From positions 186,001 through 250,000 of the forward strand of contig JAGTXX020000017.1 of assembly GCA_019044685.2 (NCBI GenBank): 64,000 nt of DNA, given 5' to 3'. Of the stretch, positions 1-9,890 are shown in pieces (positions within the stretch are counted from its first letter, which is position 1; each line of letters opens with the position of its first letter). A program made the position numbers and the translations under genes. The notes below the pieces were generated by a model that was given only the letters and a program-made list of their open reading frames with translations, was not told where the DNA came from and did not search any database. The DNA comes from Nannochloris sp. 'desiccata'. Lineage: Eukaryota; Chlorophyta; Trebouxiophyceae; Chlorellales; Chlorellaceae.

Positions 1-1
1 T

Positions 2-634
2 GAACGATTAGACTCAGTCCGCTCTGGTCAAAACCAAGAAGAACGTAAGAAAGCAGAAGCTACTAAAGCTGCAGCTGCCGCTGCAGCACTGGCTGCTAAG
101 AAAGAAGCAGAGGAGCGTGCTACTCGTTTAAAAGAGTGGGACGAGGAAGAGGTCCGGCTGTTGAAAAAAGCTATTGATAAGTTCCCTGCTGGTACAAGTA
201 GACGCTGGGAACAAGTTCAAGCATACGTACGTACACGTACAGTAGAGGAGATTCTTGATATGGCAAAGCATGGTCTTAAAAGTGCCAAATATACAGCGCC
301 CGCTCAAGATTCTGTTCAAATTGCAAAGAAGAGACAAGCGAATACTGTGATTAAATCTGAAGCTACGACCAGGGATGTTTCATTTACTGATGTAGATGTG
401 AACGTCAGAGCAGCAGCAGTGGAAGCTGCTGCAACCAAGGTTAGCGATACAGAGTGGACGGCAGCCGAAGAACTTTTGCTAGTTAAAGCATTAAAAGAGG
501 TTCCAAAGGACGCTGAAGATCGTTGGGATCAGGTATCTGCTGCTGTAGGTACGAAATCTAAGATTGCATGTGGTCGTAGATTTAAGGAAATGAAGGAGAA
601 ATTTAAACAGAAGAAGACGACGTCTACGAAATAA
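2..634 (+). CDS. Zuotin/DNAJC2-like ribosome-associated J-protein, C-terminal part
   Basis: The gene enters the window already in frame (frame 2) and ends at TAA 632-634, so the N-terminal J domain lies outside. The visible 210 residues start with a charged Ala/Lys/Glu helix, as in the ribosome-binding middle region of zuotin, and continue into two SANT/Myb-like repeats. The first contains WDEEEVRLLKKAIDKFPAG and RRWEQVQAYV. The second contains WTAAEELLLVKALKEVP and DRWDQVSAAVG, followed by a basic tail. This order matches eukaryotic DNAJC2/ZRF1/zuotin, an Hsp40 that works with Hsp70 on nascent chains at the ribosome and in some lineages also acts on chromatin. The paired SANT repeats are shared by plants, algae and animals and absent from yeast zuotin. 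No intron is seen in the visible part. Function is inferred from family resemblance. Confidence 0.85.
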   Translation, partial: ERLDSVRSGQNQEERKKAEATKAAAAAAALAAKKEAEERATRLKEWDEEEVRLLKKAIDKFPAGTSRRWEQVQAYVRTRTVEEILDMAKHGLKSAKYTAPAQDSVQIAKKRQANTVIKSEATTRDVSFTDVDVNVRAAAVEAAATKVSDTEWTAAEELLLVKALKEVPKDAEDRWDQVSAAVGTKSKIACGRRFKEMKEKFKQKKTTSTK

Positions 635-959
635 AAAGAACTGTTTCTTTTGTTTTGCATTTTTTGTCTAGTATAATCATATTTTGCTTGGTGGCTGCCA
701 ATCCGTTGTGCATAGTACGGTGTCAATTGTGTAATGTAAAGAATAACAATGCATAAAGCATTTCTTTGTATTTGACCAAAGCCTCTGCAGTTGTGGGCCC
801 GGCGTCCTGCTGCTGCCTTTACTTTTTTTGGCAAACTGCATTTACACTTTGCATCTTCTATGATTCTTGCGTTAAAAAGTATTTATAAACATCTAGAAGA
901 GATTAAAGGGTTCAATCCACTACGAAAGCCTTATTCCGCTCCTTGATTTTCGTTACTGT

Positions 960-1010
960 TCAGAATTATAAAAACGCCAGCCTGTTCCCTTCGAATAAAT
1001 CTCTACAAAA
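960..1010 (+). promoter_or_regulatory. Possible TATA box of the GOT1 gene
   Basis: A TATAAAAA motif at about 967-974 lies some 40 nt before the GOT1 start codon at 1011. Its spacing from the ATG would leave a very short 5' UTR, so it may be a chance AT-rich match. No transcript start is known. Confidence 0.25.
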
Positions 1011-1645
1011 ATGTTGGATGATAAAAGAAGTGAGTCAGAAACCATCTAATAAGTAAACTGCCAATAAGAAGCTATTATTTTCCTCAACGACTTTTCATTC
1101 CAAATGCTTGCTCGCAGAAATTGGCGTGGGGCTCACTGCGCTGGGCATGCTCTTCCTATTTCTAGGGATGCTATTTTTCTTTGATAGAGGCTTACTTGCC
1201 ATGGGAAACGTAAGTCTATTCCGAACCCTCCGATTTTCATTCTCTTATTCTTTTGAAGCTGGTGCGGCGGTTGACGCTCTCGCTAAGTCTCTTTTTCACC
1301 CTCGCTCTTCCCCCATGCACCACGCAGATTTTATTCTTAGCTGGCGTTACAATGACAATTGGTTTCCAATCTACTATAAAATTCTTCATGAGACCAAAAA
1401 ACTACAAGGGAACAGGATTTTTCCTCGGCGGCCTTGTTCTCGTCATCTGGGGCTGGACACTCATCGGCTTTATTCTAGAAGCATACGGTTTCTGGCGTCT
1501 ATTTAGTGCCTTCTTCCCTACAGCCCTTTCATTTTTACGACGAATGCCGTTTTTAAAACAAATTTTGGATACTCCTACGTTTAAAAGTTTGCTGAACAAA
1601 ATCGCACCAGCTGGCTCGAGTTTTGGCGGCGGTCTGCCGGTTTAG
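1011..1645 (+). CDS. GOT1: GOT1-family vesicle transport protein
   Basis: Exons 1011-1029, 1118-1209 and 1328-1645 give 142 residues. The introns have GTGAGT and GTAAGT donors and GCAG acceptors, and the junctions keep the frame (phase 1, then phase 0). The protein is a small four-helix membrane protein. Helix 1 reads IGVGLTALGMLFLFLGMLFF, and the family signatures FFDRGLLAMGN, GTGFFLGG and the C-terminal Arg-Arg-x-Pro-Phe segment are present. Length and order match animal GOT1B and plant GOT1, which act in ER-to-Golgi and Golgi vesicle traffic. The first coding exon holds only six codons plus one base, so simple ORF finders miss the true start. No targeting extension is seen. Confidence 0.9.
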
Positions 1646-1815
1646 GAAAATTCAACAAAAATAGTAGATAAAATGTATTACATGTATCCAGTTTCCTTGA
1701 CTGCTTTGTACTACTATATGTAACTGGACCTGTACCTCATTGTGATATATTACAGATATTACTTGAGAGTAATCTTGTGTTATAGTTGAACTAATTTAGC
1801 ACTCTCTCTGCAGTC

Positions 1816-4323
1816 CTAAACGACTTGAAATCCTAATTGTGATGTTAAAATTATCCGCGCAGCATCTCGCTTGGCATAATAATAATTCTCACCGACGCCC
1901 ACAGCAGTTAATTCTGGCTCTCCTGACATGAAATCTCTACGAACAGTGCACTGGAAACGCTTCACAAGATCACCGGGCTCTGTGACTTCTCTATAAACAA
2001 CTCTTTGTCCATCGCCTGTGGTAGGGTACAGCTCTCGTAATTTGCTCAAGGCGTTGCCGAATTCAATAACTTCCGGCTCAGTGGAACCAAAAGGATATCC
2101 AGGATGTACCTGAGCAGCAGGCGCTGGTGCAACAGTAGCTCCAGGTTGGGCAGCAACAGCAGGAGCAAGAGCAGCACCGCCCCTGGTGACACCATCAACA
2201 CCAAAAGAATACTTCTGTCCTTCGAATTCATTCAGCGCATTCACTGCTGCATTCCTACGTGCCTCTTCTATATTACCACCAGTTGCATACGCAATACGTT
2301 TACCCCCATCTGATTTGATCTGAACTAGATACCCTCCACTCCCAACTGCAGTTGTTTCGGTGGTCAGGTGCTTACCTTGGGATTGAGCAGCTTGCGAAAG
2401 CAAGATAATAGGGTCCTCTTTAGAGAGATGAGCTTTCTTCCTAGCTGGACCTTGTTCTTGTTGTTCTTCTTCTTCAGATAATAAATTAATCGCGTCACCT
2501 GAGTCTCCCTCTCCCAGAACGTCGCTAGCAATGTCGTTGTCAAGAGAGGAACTTTCTTCCTGTTCACGTTTTCGCTTGTTCTTCGATGCTTCCTCTTCCT
2601 CCTCTTGTTGCTGCGGAGCTTTGTCCGTCGTAACCATCTTCCCCCAGTTGGCGAAAACATCCATATCAGTGTCAGGATTAAACTCAGCTGGCTCCTCTTT
2701 CTGTTGCTCTGGTTGCTGGTTTTGTTTTGTAGCAGCCGAGGCAGCAGCAGCAGCACGAGCAGCAATACGAGGATCTGATGGTACTGGAAGAGCAGCAATC
2801 GCTGCTTTTTCCTTTTCAACTTGTTCGTCAAACGCCTTCTGTCTTTGGACTTGTCTTTCTTCACGAGCAAGTATCGCAGCAAGCGCCTTGGCAGGTAACG
2901 GCAATGGTTTTGAGCTTTCCAGCACTCGTGGTAAAATTCTAGAAGTCCATGGTGGAGGCGCAAACAGCGCAGCATACGAAGCATCGACCCGGGTCAAATC
3001 AAGCGTCGCTACATGAATTACAGTACCATCTGGCATTTTAGACGCTAATTGATTATCGATTTGGTCAAAGATTTCTTTTCGGAGATCTCGTAAGACTCCG
3101 CCTACTTTCAACATGTCGAGCCCTGCTTGTGTTCTTTCCCAATGTGACCCTGTGGCGGTAACCCGACCCCACTCTTGATACGGTTCCCATTTGGAGATGT
3201 GGATGACTTGGTTCTGTACCTTGGGTTCCCAAATCTCTAAAATATCGTCTAAAATAACAGCAAAAGGCATGATACTACCCGCATTATTCATGCTCACAGA
3301 CAAGGAGTGGTCGGCGAGGCCAAGGGTTGGTGCTAAACATTTTTGTTTCCCCGCTTTTGTTTTGATACGTTTAGGCCAGCGCGTATAAGGAATCAGTGCT
3401 TCATTTAGATCAAGGACTCGCCACACTTCATGCGCGTATTCGGTATCGGCGGTAGTACACACAAAAGCCTCAATCAACGGCTTTGACACAGTATCTCCCT
3501 TTACCGTTCCCTCCGCACTGGATGTTGAAGCATTGTTGTCGTTTGCATTGATTTTATCCATTCCTCCGGTTAGAAGACTCCGCACTTCACTCCAGTATGG
3601 TCTAATACGAAATATCATGCTTTGTTCTCTATCTAGAGGCCTAATCCGTGTAAATACGAGATCCACTTGCCGTTGAATGACAGGACGAGTCACGGAGGAA
3701 GGTGCATCATTTTTTCCTGCAGAGTCTTCAGCGTAGAAAGGACATACCGCATACTCTGCTTGGACTCTTGTACCATTACCAAGTGTAATCGTATCGGTAT
3801 CTCTGTAGGATCGTAGCGAGATAGCATCATGTTGAAGCATTTGCATTTCCGCATCAATTTGTCTCGCCTTTTGTTCCAAGGAAAGACTTCTATCTGTCGC
3901 AGTTGCGCTTCTACGGCGCTCTATAGTATCACGTATGGACTCATCGCTAAGATGCGACAGTGTTCTGCCTTTGACCAGTGTTTCATCGAGGTCAAAGACC
4001 ACTGGAAGGCGGCGTGGATGTATCACCTTCCCTAGTAAAAAATCAAGAGCAAAATGATGACCGGTAGCATAGACAGCAAAGATAGGAGCTTTCTCATCTC
4101 CTTGAGGCTGTGACCTGGTACCCCATAAAGGTGCTAAACAGTACCCAAGTTCAATATCACTACTGCTACTACTACTTCCGTTCTTTCGTAAAGAAGGCAC
4201 TGTCTTCGTCAAGATCATAACTGTGTTGTTGTTGCAACAATCTTTGTGATAATGAAGGAAACGAGCTTGTTCTTCGTTGGAAGATGCAGTATCTGGCGTG
4301 ATATAGCATACAGGGCCTGACAT
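1816..4323 (-). CDS. CPL1/2-like RNA polymerase II CTD phosphatase with two dsRNA-binding domains
   Basis: A single exon of 835 residues starts at the ATG complementary to 4321-4323. The FCP1 phosphatase motif VVFDLDETLV lies near residues 110-120; its first Asp is the expected phospho-acceptor (DxDx[T/V]). A catalytic domain of about 350 residues follows, then an Ala/Gln/Glu-rich low-complexity linker. Two double-stranded RNA-binding domains sit at about 630-700 (PIILLSQAAQSQ, then ARRNAAVNALNEF) and 755-832 (ending AKRDAARIILTSQ). FCP-like phosphatase plus tandem C-terminal dsRBDs is the architecture of plant CPL1/FIERY2 and CPL2, which dephosphorylate the Pol II CTD and HYL1 and affect miRNA processing. 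That links it loosely to small-RNA biology, relevant to the inverted repeats elsewhere in this window, but the link is inference. The lack of introns is unusual here for a gene this long. Confidence 0.85.
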   Translation of the reverse strand: MSGPVCYITPDTASSNEEQARFLHYHKDCCNNNTVMILTKTVPSLRKNGSSSSSSDIELGYCLAPLWGTRSQPQGDEKAPIFAVYATGHHFALDFLLGKVIHPRRLPVVFDLDETLVKGRTLSHLSDESIRDTIERRRSATATDRSLSLEQKARQIDAEMQMLQHDAISLRSYRDTDTITLGNGTRVQAEYAVCPFYAEDSAGKNDAPSSVTRPVIQRQVDLVFTRIRPLDREQSMIFRIRPYWSEVRSLLTGGMDKINANDNNASTSSAEGTVKGDTVSKPLIEAFVCTTADTEYAHEVWRVLDLNEALIPYTRWPKRIKTKAGKQKCLAPTLGLADHSLSVSMNNAGSIMPFAVILDDILEIWEPKVQNQVIHISKWEPYQEWGRVTATGSHWERTQAGLDMLKVGGVLRDLRKEIFDQIDNQLASKMPDGTVIHVATLDLTRVDASYAALFAPPPWTSRILPRVLESSKPLPLPAKALAAILAREERQVQRQKAFDEQVEKEKAAIAALPVPSDPRIAARAAAAASAATKQNQQPEQQKEEPAEFNPDTDMDVFANWGKMVTTDKAPQQQEEEEEASKNKRKREQEESSSLDNDIASDVLGEGDSGDAINLLSEEEEQQEQGPARKKAHLSKEDPIILLSQAAQSQGKHLTTETTAVGSGGYLVQIKSDGGKRIAYATGGNIEEARRNAAVNALNEFEGQKYSFGVDGVTRGGAALAPAVAAQPGATVAPAPAAQVHPGYPFGSTEPEVIEFGNALSKLRELYPTTGDGQRVVYREVTEPGDLVKRFQCTVRRDFMSGEPELTAVGVGENYYYAKRDAARIILTSQLGFQVV

Positions 4324-5725
4324 AATAGTATAAAGAGTATTTCCAATTAGAATTGAGAGAAAATGGCCAGAAACAATCAGAGCCCATAATTACCTACGAC
4401 CGCCGGAATTTGAAAAATGGAGTTTGCAACATAATATCACTGCCAAATGACTCACCTCCAGTTTGTAGATGACACAAGAGTGTAACAGGAAAAGTGAAGT
4501 TCTTAAGCGTAGCGCTCCTAGAGAAAATAAAAAGAGGAGAGAAGCATACCATGAACGTCAGTCCACCGCCAGATCCAACGGTAAATATTTATGCCAAAAC
4601 ATTGCCCGATAATTCTCCGGCAAGCTACTCAGCAAGCCAGTATATATTACAGATTTAATTTAAAGCAATATTGAAACAAAATAGCAGCAGTATTACCATC
4701 TGGTGAGTGCATTCCAAGTTTTGATCGAAAGTAGATGGCTACAGTCTTGACCGGAAGCCGGCATTGCCAAAAATCGCGATTGATCATTTTCGCTTTTACT
4801 AAACTTCAGCTTGTGAACTGTGCTATCCATTTTTTTGCGAAAACTGTGATCAAACTTTGATTGATTTATGGCCCTTCAAAATGCAACTGCTTCCCGCCGC
4901 TTCTGTATCTATTATCATGTGTAGAGCTGTTTATATGTATACGAAAATTCGAGCAACTGGGCATCACAAAGACTTAGACCTCATTTGCCCCAACCAAAAT
5001 CATATTTTGTTTCAGTTTGAGCGATTGGTTTTTATTGCAAAGTAAGCCTTGGGAAAAATGTATTTGGATCTATACTCTAAGTCTAAGTTGAGATCAAAAG
5101 TTTCGCATTATAGAAACAACTGCAAAAATTATGCTTGGCAAGTTTTCAAGCGAAATTTGGAGACAGCCCGCTGGGGTCTCAGCCCTGAGGGCAAAAAAAG
5201 CCCAGAAGAGAGATCTAGGTGTACCTTGAGATCCCGTTGGCATCAGAAACCAAGCACAAAGTTGTTCAGGATGCTAATTTTCCTGGGAATTTGCTTTCTC
5301 TGAACTGCAAAATTAGCCGGGTCGGTGCTGACCGGCGGGCACCACCTTCGCTTCTTTCGAATAGGAAAAAGCTGCCCTAACCTTCTTCAGACCCCTGGAC
5401 GGTTTTTATAATACTTATATGCTTGCATTAGCGGTGCCAAAAGCAGAAAGCTAAAAAGAGAACGAAGATCGGTGTCGGAGCTATCGGCCAAGTCATCACA
5501 CCCGGTTACCCCGGGACTTAGTAAACGTTTTAAAATTGCTTTATGTGTAAGCAGCTCTGGCAGCGTCGGTGCATTGTTTTCTATTCTTTACTGTTCTGCA
5601 TCGCAAGCTGACAAGCATAGAACGCTGTATACTTGATTGGTGACTTTAACAAGACTGCATCGTGTCTTGTTTTCATTTTCAGAAAGTTTCAACTTCACTG
5701 ATTACTCCCTGGAGCCTCTTTGGAC
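4324..5725. other. Intergenic region with 5' leader of PEPCK
   Basis: About 1.4 kb between the divergent CPL-like and PEPCK genes. I see no conserved protein. The 3' end, from about 5689 (after a pyrimidine tract ending TTTTCAG) to 5727, probably belongs to the PEPCK 5' UTR because it runs into the GTAAGT donor at 5728. The rest presumably holds the promoters of both genes, but I recognise no specific element. Confidence 0.5.
4551..4658 (+). CDS. Short ORF (35 codons), doubtful
   Basis: An ATG-initiated ORF of 35 residues, Pro- and Ser-rich (starting MNVSPPPDPT) and ending with TAA. A GTAAAT donor-like motif follows the tenth codon, so it could also be a first exon whose partner I cannot find. 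It may be a chance ORF in the PEPCK upstream region or an upstream ORF of a longer transcript. No family recognised. Confidence 0.15.
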   Translation: MNVSPPPDPTVNIYAKTLPDNSPASYSASQYILQI

Positions 5726-8001
5726 ATGTAAGTATTCCTCTTGTCAGTGCCTCCAACGCGTTTTTGTTGCTGGTAGATTCTGTTCCCATGATAAGTCAAT
5801 ACATCAAAATCTTCGTCACGTTTTTTCAACTTCAACCCTAAGAACCTCATTGGTTTGCCACCGTTAACTTACCTTTATAATATTGGTACCGACCGTTTCT
5901 TTATACCGGGGGTTGTTGTCAGCAGTTTCATTCTATATTCTCTGTCTTAAGATCAGTTTCTTTTCGTCACCTCGCAATCTTGCTTGATTCTTCAAGACCT
6001 TCCTGAGAGGCTACCAGCATGCTAACATGGTTGCTCATGACTTCTATTACTTCTTGCAGGGACACTCCCAACTTGACAGCTTTGAAGCTGAACAACAACG
6101 ACGATAGCAACAAGGGTGGTGGTGATCTCCGTCGCTTGGTTTCAGAAGCACATCCCCCTCGTGCATCGGATGTCACTGCCCTGCATGCCCTTCAGAAAAC
6201 TAAGAAAGAACGCGTTGAAGGCAGTGATGACGCCCGTGCTGCCTCCATCTCCGCCTCTTTACGTTCTACCACTCGCGAGTTAGGCCCTCGCATCATCACC
6301 CGGGAGCCCCGCCACCTGTACGTCCCCCAAAGCCCCCGCAGCAAAGCCGCGGCTGAAGCTGATCACACTGAAGTTGTTAAGGAGATGTTTGCTGAGATGT
6401 CTGATATCGGTCTCAAACCTGTGGTCGTTTTCCACAACCTTGCCGTCTCTGAGCTTTACGAGCACAGCTTGAAATATGAACCTACCTCCCATATTGTCTC
6501 TAGTGGTGCTTTAGCCACCCTTTCTGGAGCTAAAACTGGCCGTTCACCTCGGGATAAACGTGTCGTTCGTGATCCTTCTTCTGAAGCCGACATTTGGTGG
6601 GCAAAACCAGGCGCTGGGGCCCCCAATTACGAAATGGATGAACACACCTTTATTTTAAACCGTGAACGAGCTGTCGATTACTTGAACACCCTTGATCGTA
6701 TTTATGTCCTTGATGGATTTGCTGGATGGGAACCTGAATCTCGTTTAAAGATTCGCATTGTTTGTGGCCGTCCCTATCACGCCCTGTTTATGCATAATAT
6801 GCTTATTCGACCTTCAGAAAATGAGCTAGCAGAGTTTGGCACCCCTGATTTCACCATCTACAACGCTGGTGCCTTCCCTGCAAACCGCCACACCTCTTAT
6901 ATGACCTCTTCTACCTCTATCGATGTTTCTTTGGAGCATCGTGAGATGGTAATTCTCGGAACACAATATGCCGGAGAAATGAAAAAGGGTGTGTTCTCTT
7001 TAATGAACTACTGGTTGCCTAAACGTGGCATCTTATCACTCCATTCTGGATGCAATGAAGGCAAAGACGGGGATGTTACCATGTTTTTTGGTTTATCTGG
7101 TACTGGCAAAACGACATTGTCGGCCGACCCCCATCGCCCGTTGATCGGAGATGACGAGCACGGTTGGGGTGACAACGGAGTATTCAACATCGAGGGTGGC
7201 TGTTACGCCAAGGCAATCGGTCTTAAACACGAAAATGAACCGGAAATCTTTGATGCTATCCGTTTTGGCACTATCTTAGAAAATGTGGTCTTTGATGAAG
7301 ATTCCCGTCTTGTGGATTACAACTCCAACTCTATAACAGAAAACACTCGTGCCTCTTATCCTATTGAGTTTATTTCTAATGCGAAAATTCCTTGCATTGG
7401 TGGACATCCTAAGAATGTCATCATGCTCTGCTGTGATGCCTTTGGTGTCCTTCCTCCTGTTGCGAAACTTACCAGCCAACAAGCAATGTACTATTTTATC
7501 TCGGGCTATACCGCCAAAGTGGCGGGAACCGAGCAAGGTGTTACTGAGCCTGAAGCGACTTTTTCTGCATGTTTCGGTTCTGCTTTCCTTATGTGGCATC
7601 CTACCAAATACGCAAATATGCTTGCTGAGAAGATGGAACGTCACGGAACCACTGCTTGGTTGATTAACACTGGGTGGACTGCAGGGTCGTTTGGAACCGG
7701 CCATCGTTTTAAATTAAAACACACTCGTGCTATCATCGATGCCATCCATTCTGGAGAGTTGACCGCCGCAGAGTATGATACCATGCCTGTATTTGGTCTT
7801 CAAGTACCTAAAAGAGTGACTAATGTGCCTTCGGAGGTGCTCATGCCATCAAATTCTTGGGCCGACCAAGAAGGGTATTCAAATACTTTGAATAATTTGG
7901 CAAAGTTATTTGTGGAGAATTTCCAAAAGTTTGAAGATGGAGGTGGTCATGTGACTGCTGATGAAGCGCATAAGATTCTATCTGCTGGACCCAAGCCTTA
8001 G
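5726..8001 (+). CDS. PCK: Phosphoenolpyruvate carboxykinase (ATP), start codon split by intron
   Basis: Catalyses oxaloacetate + ATP to PEP + CO2 + ADP (EC 4.1.1.49), a step of gluconeogenesis and, in some algae, of carbon concentration. Predicted CDS: 5726-5727 joined to 6060-8001, 647 residues. The first exon ends in AT before a GTAAGT donor at 5728, and the second begins with G after TTCTTGCAG, so splicing creates ATG in frame ([10 protein letters not shown]). The 332-nt intron is among the longest in the window. Family motifs: substrate loop [18 protein letters not shown], the kinase-1a P-loop [11 protein letters not shown] near residue 345, kinase-2 LIGDDEHGW, and [12 protein letters not shown]. 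The N-terminal extension of about 100 residues with HALQK and SISASLR resembles plant PCK rather than the short bacterial or fungal enzymes. The alternative start at 6019 would translate intron sequence including the acceptor, and I reject it. Confidence 0.9.
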
Positions 8002-8239
8002 GCAAAGAAAAGGGGCAATTTTTTTCTTTTTCAAGAGAACGGTTTTGGTGGTCGTGTTTTGATATTTCTTTTCGAGGGTTCTGAAGGAGTGTTCTTGGCC
8101 TTACCTTCCCTCTCTTTTTACAAAGATAGATAATAGTACGTACTATAAAAGTGTATAGATAGCACGCGCATTTATAGAAATAAAATTAATCTCAATCTCC
8201 TCTTTCTGTTTATAAAACGAGGTGCTGCTTTGGATTTTT
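8002..8239. other. PEPCK 3' flank
   Basis: AT-rich stretch after the PEPCK stop with an AATAAA-like motif near 8179 that could serve polyadenylation. No gene seen. Confidence 0.4.
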
Positions 8240-8427
8240 GTTTTAGTTTTTCTGCCCTTTTCCGCCGTTTGCGCTGGTTTTGTTTATTAGTATTCTCTCC
8301 TTTTTCAGGAAGGCTTCCTGCTTTTTTGTTGTAGTACTTTCCTCCCTTTTACTTTGGTGCATATTATAATTGTAAATCAAGGGAGATATAAAGGCAGATA
8401 GTCTTACTTTGATAGTTTTACTTTGGT
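8240..8427. repeat. 188-bp direct repeat, left copy
   Basis: Nearly identical over its full length to 10449-10636, both starting GTTTTAGTTTT and ending TTTTACTTTGGT, with only scattered substitutions. The two copies bracket a 2-kb block containing the inverted gene duplication. No terminal inverted repeats or target-site duplication seen, so it is not evidently an LTR or MITE. Confidence 0.8.
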
Positions 8428-8964
8428 ACCTGGAGAGATCATAAAGGTGCTCCCAGACGCCCTTGCCAATTCTTCGTCGCCCCTGCTTTAGCAGAGCCAG
8501 CAATAGAAACGGCGGTTGTAGACGTTTGGATCTCAAAACAGATTGATTCTCACTCAAACAACCTATCTGTCAGTGACAAGCAGCTTGCTCCTTTTGCCGT
8601 TGTGCGAGAGAAGCCTGTGGCTTTAGAAGCTTCCCAGCCGCTTGCAGGTAAGCCAAAGCCGAAAACAATTTCAGCTTGGCATACCGAATTGGTGAGCGCT
8701 TTTCCTGCTGCTGTTGTGGATTTAGAGGAAAAGGTTTTAGACTTTTCTAAAGCTTTTCCAGCATCCGGAACTGGATACTTCACCGCTGAAATCATGCGAA
8801 TGAAGAAAAAGAAGGAAAGGCATACAGCACGGCTCCTCGTAATTCAAAAGCGGCTGAAGTGGGTAGAAGGGGAGCTGATAAGAGATGGGAACTCGTACGG
8901 ATGGAAGGGAGGTATTGAACCTGCTGCCGGTAGTAATGAGTTATACCGTGCGATTGCCTTGAAG
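8428..8964 (+). pseudogene. Truncated sense copy of the 612-aa gene (left arm of palindrome)
   Basis: This stretch matches the C-terminal third of the gene at 11722-13802 (roughly 13150-13675) at high identity, in the same orientation. It starts abruptly at the end of the 188-bp repeat and stops after the LKKEM junction, where the parent continues into FLRDRL. No promoter, start region or C terminus remains, so it is a gene fragment. Substitutions relative to both the parent and the opposing arm show that it is not a recent assembly fold-back. Confidence 0.8.
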
Positions 8965-9060
8965 AAGGAGATGCGAGCGTTGTTCCCTACCCTTCAGTCG
9001 CGCAGAAACTTGAAGAAGGAGATGCGAGCGTTGTTCCCTACCCTTCAGTCGCGCAGAAAC
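8965..9060. repeat. 51-bp tandem duplication in the palindrome loop
   Basis: The 51-nt unit 8965-9015 is repeated almost fully at 9016-9060 before the right arm begins. It forms the 95-nt spacer of the inverted repeat. The duplicated segment includes the antisense junction of the right-arm copy (GTCGCGCAGAAAC), so it arose after or during the inverted duplication. Confidence 0.85.
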
Positions 9061-9890
9061 TTCAAGGCAATCGCACGGTATAACTCATTACTACCGGCAG
9101 CAGGTTCAATACCTCCCTTCCATCCGTACGAGTTCCCATCTCTTATCAGCTCCCCTTCTACCCACTTCAGCCGCTTTTGAATTACGAGGAGCCGTGCTGT
9201 ATGCCTTTCCTTCTTTTTCTTCATTCGCATGATTTCAGCGGTGAAGTATCCAGTTCCGGATGCTGGAAAAGCTTTAGAAAAGTCTAAAACCTTTTCCTCT
9301 AAATCCACAACAGCAGCAGGAAAAGCGCTCACCAATTCGGTATGCCAAGCTGAAATTGTTTTCGGCTTTGGCTTACCTGCAAGCGGCTGGGAAGCTTCTA
9401 AAGCCACAGGCTTCTCTACAATGACGGCAAAAAGAGCAGGCTGCTTGTCACTGACAGATAGATTGTTTGAGTCAGAATCACGCTTTTCTGAGATCCAAAC
9501 GTCTGCAACGGCGGTTTCTATTGCTGGCTCTGCTAAAGCAGGGGCGACGGAGAATTGGCGAGGGCGTCTGGGAGCACCTTTTACGATCTCTGCAGGCCTC
9601 CAAAGCGGCAGATAAGACAAAATTGATGTTGTCCTCGCGGTTGATGCCTACATCTACATATACCGCGGTATTGTCATCGCTCAAACCCTCCTCCACCAAA
9701 AAGGGACCGCCTTTAGAAGCAGTGGGATTGGCATTCGCAACCACGTTGCGTGCGCTGCTCTGCTTGCGGGTCCTCTGTACAGCCGACGAAATAGAGTCAA
9801 TATCCTTGGACCGTCTATTGTCCTCATTTACCCATATCGGAGCACTAATGTTCCTCTGCACCAAAACATCAGAGCTTGCAAAAGACAGGC
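9044..9890 (-). pseudogene. Antisense truncated copy of the 612-aa gene (right arm of palindrome)
   Basis: Read on the minus strand, this matches the parent from about 12855 to 13690. Frame is kept through most of the shared C-terminal domain, then a premature TGA follows FLRD. The 9060-9596 part pairs with the left arm; 9597-9890 has no partner. At about 9885 the copy jumps directly to the parent's 5' leader, skipping about 1.25 kb that includes the first exon, the first intron and the N-terminal coding half. It is therefore a deleted pseudogene unless a new transcript has formed. Confidence 0.8.

Noticed and set aside
900..930. tRNA T-loop-like sequence (GGTTCAATCC)
   Set aside because: No matching acceptor, D or anticodon arms could be formed around it.
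6019..6060. Upstream start of PEPCK at the ATG at 6019
   Set aside because: It would translate the pyrimidine tract and TTGCAG of a clear splice acceptor; the split AT|G start gives a better N terminus and uses a strong GTAAGT donor.
8965..9060. CRISPR-like array
   Set aside because: Only two adjacent units without spacers, in a eukaryotic genome; a simple tandem duplication.
8602..9180. 192-codon open frame through the palindrome
   Set aside because: It runs from the left gene fragment through the loop into antisense of the right arm, so its last third is meaningless antisense sequence; better described as a pseudogene fragment.
8428..9596. Palindrome as assembly or amplification artefact
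   Set aside because: The two arms carry different substitutions relative to each other and the parent, which a fold-back artefact would not. Still worth confirming with long reads.
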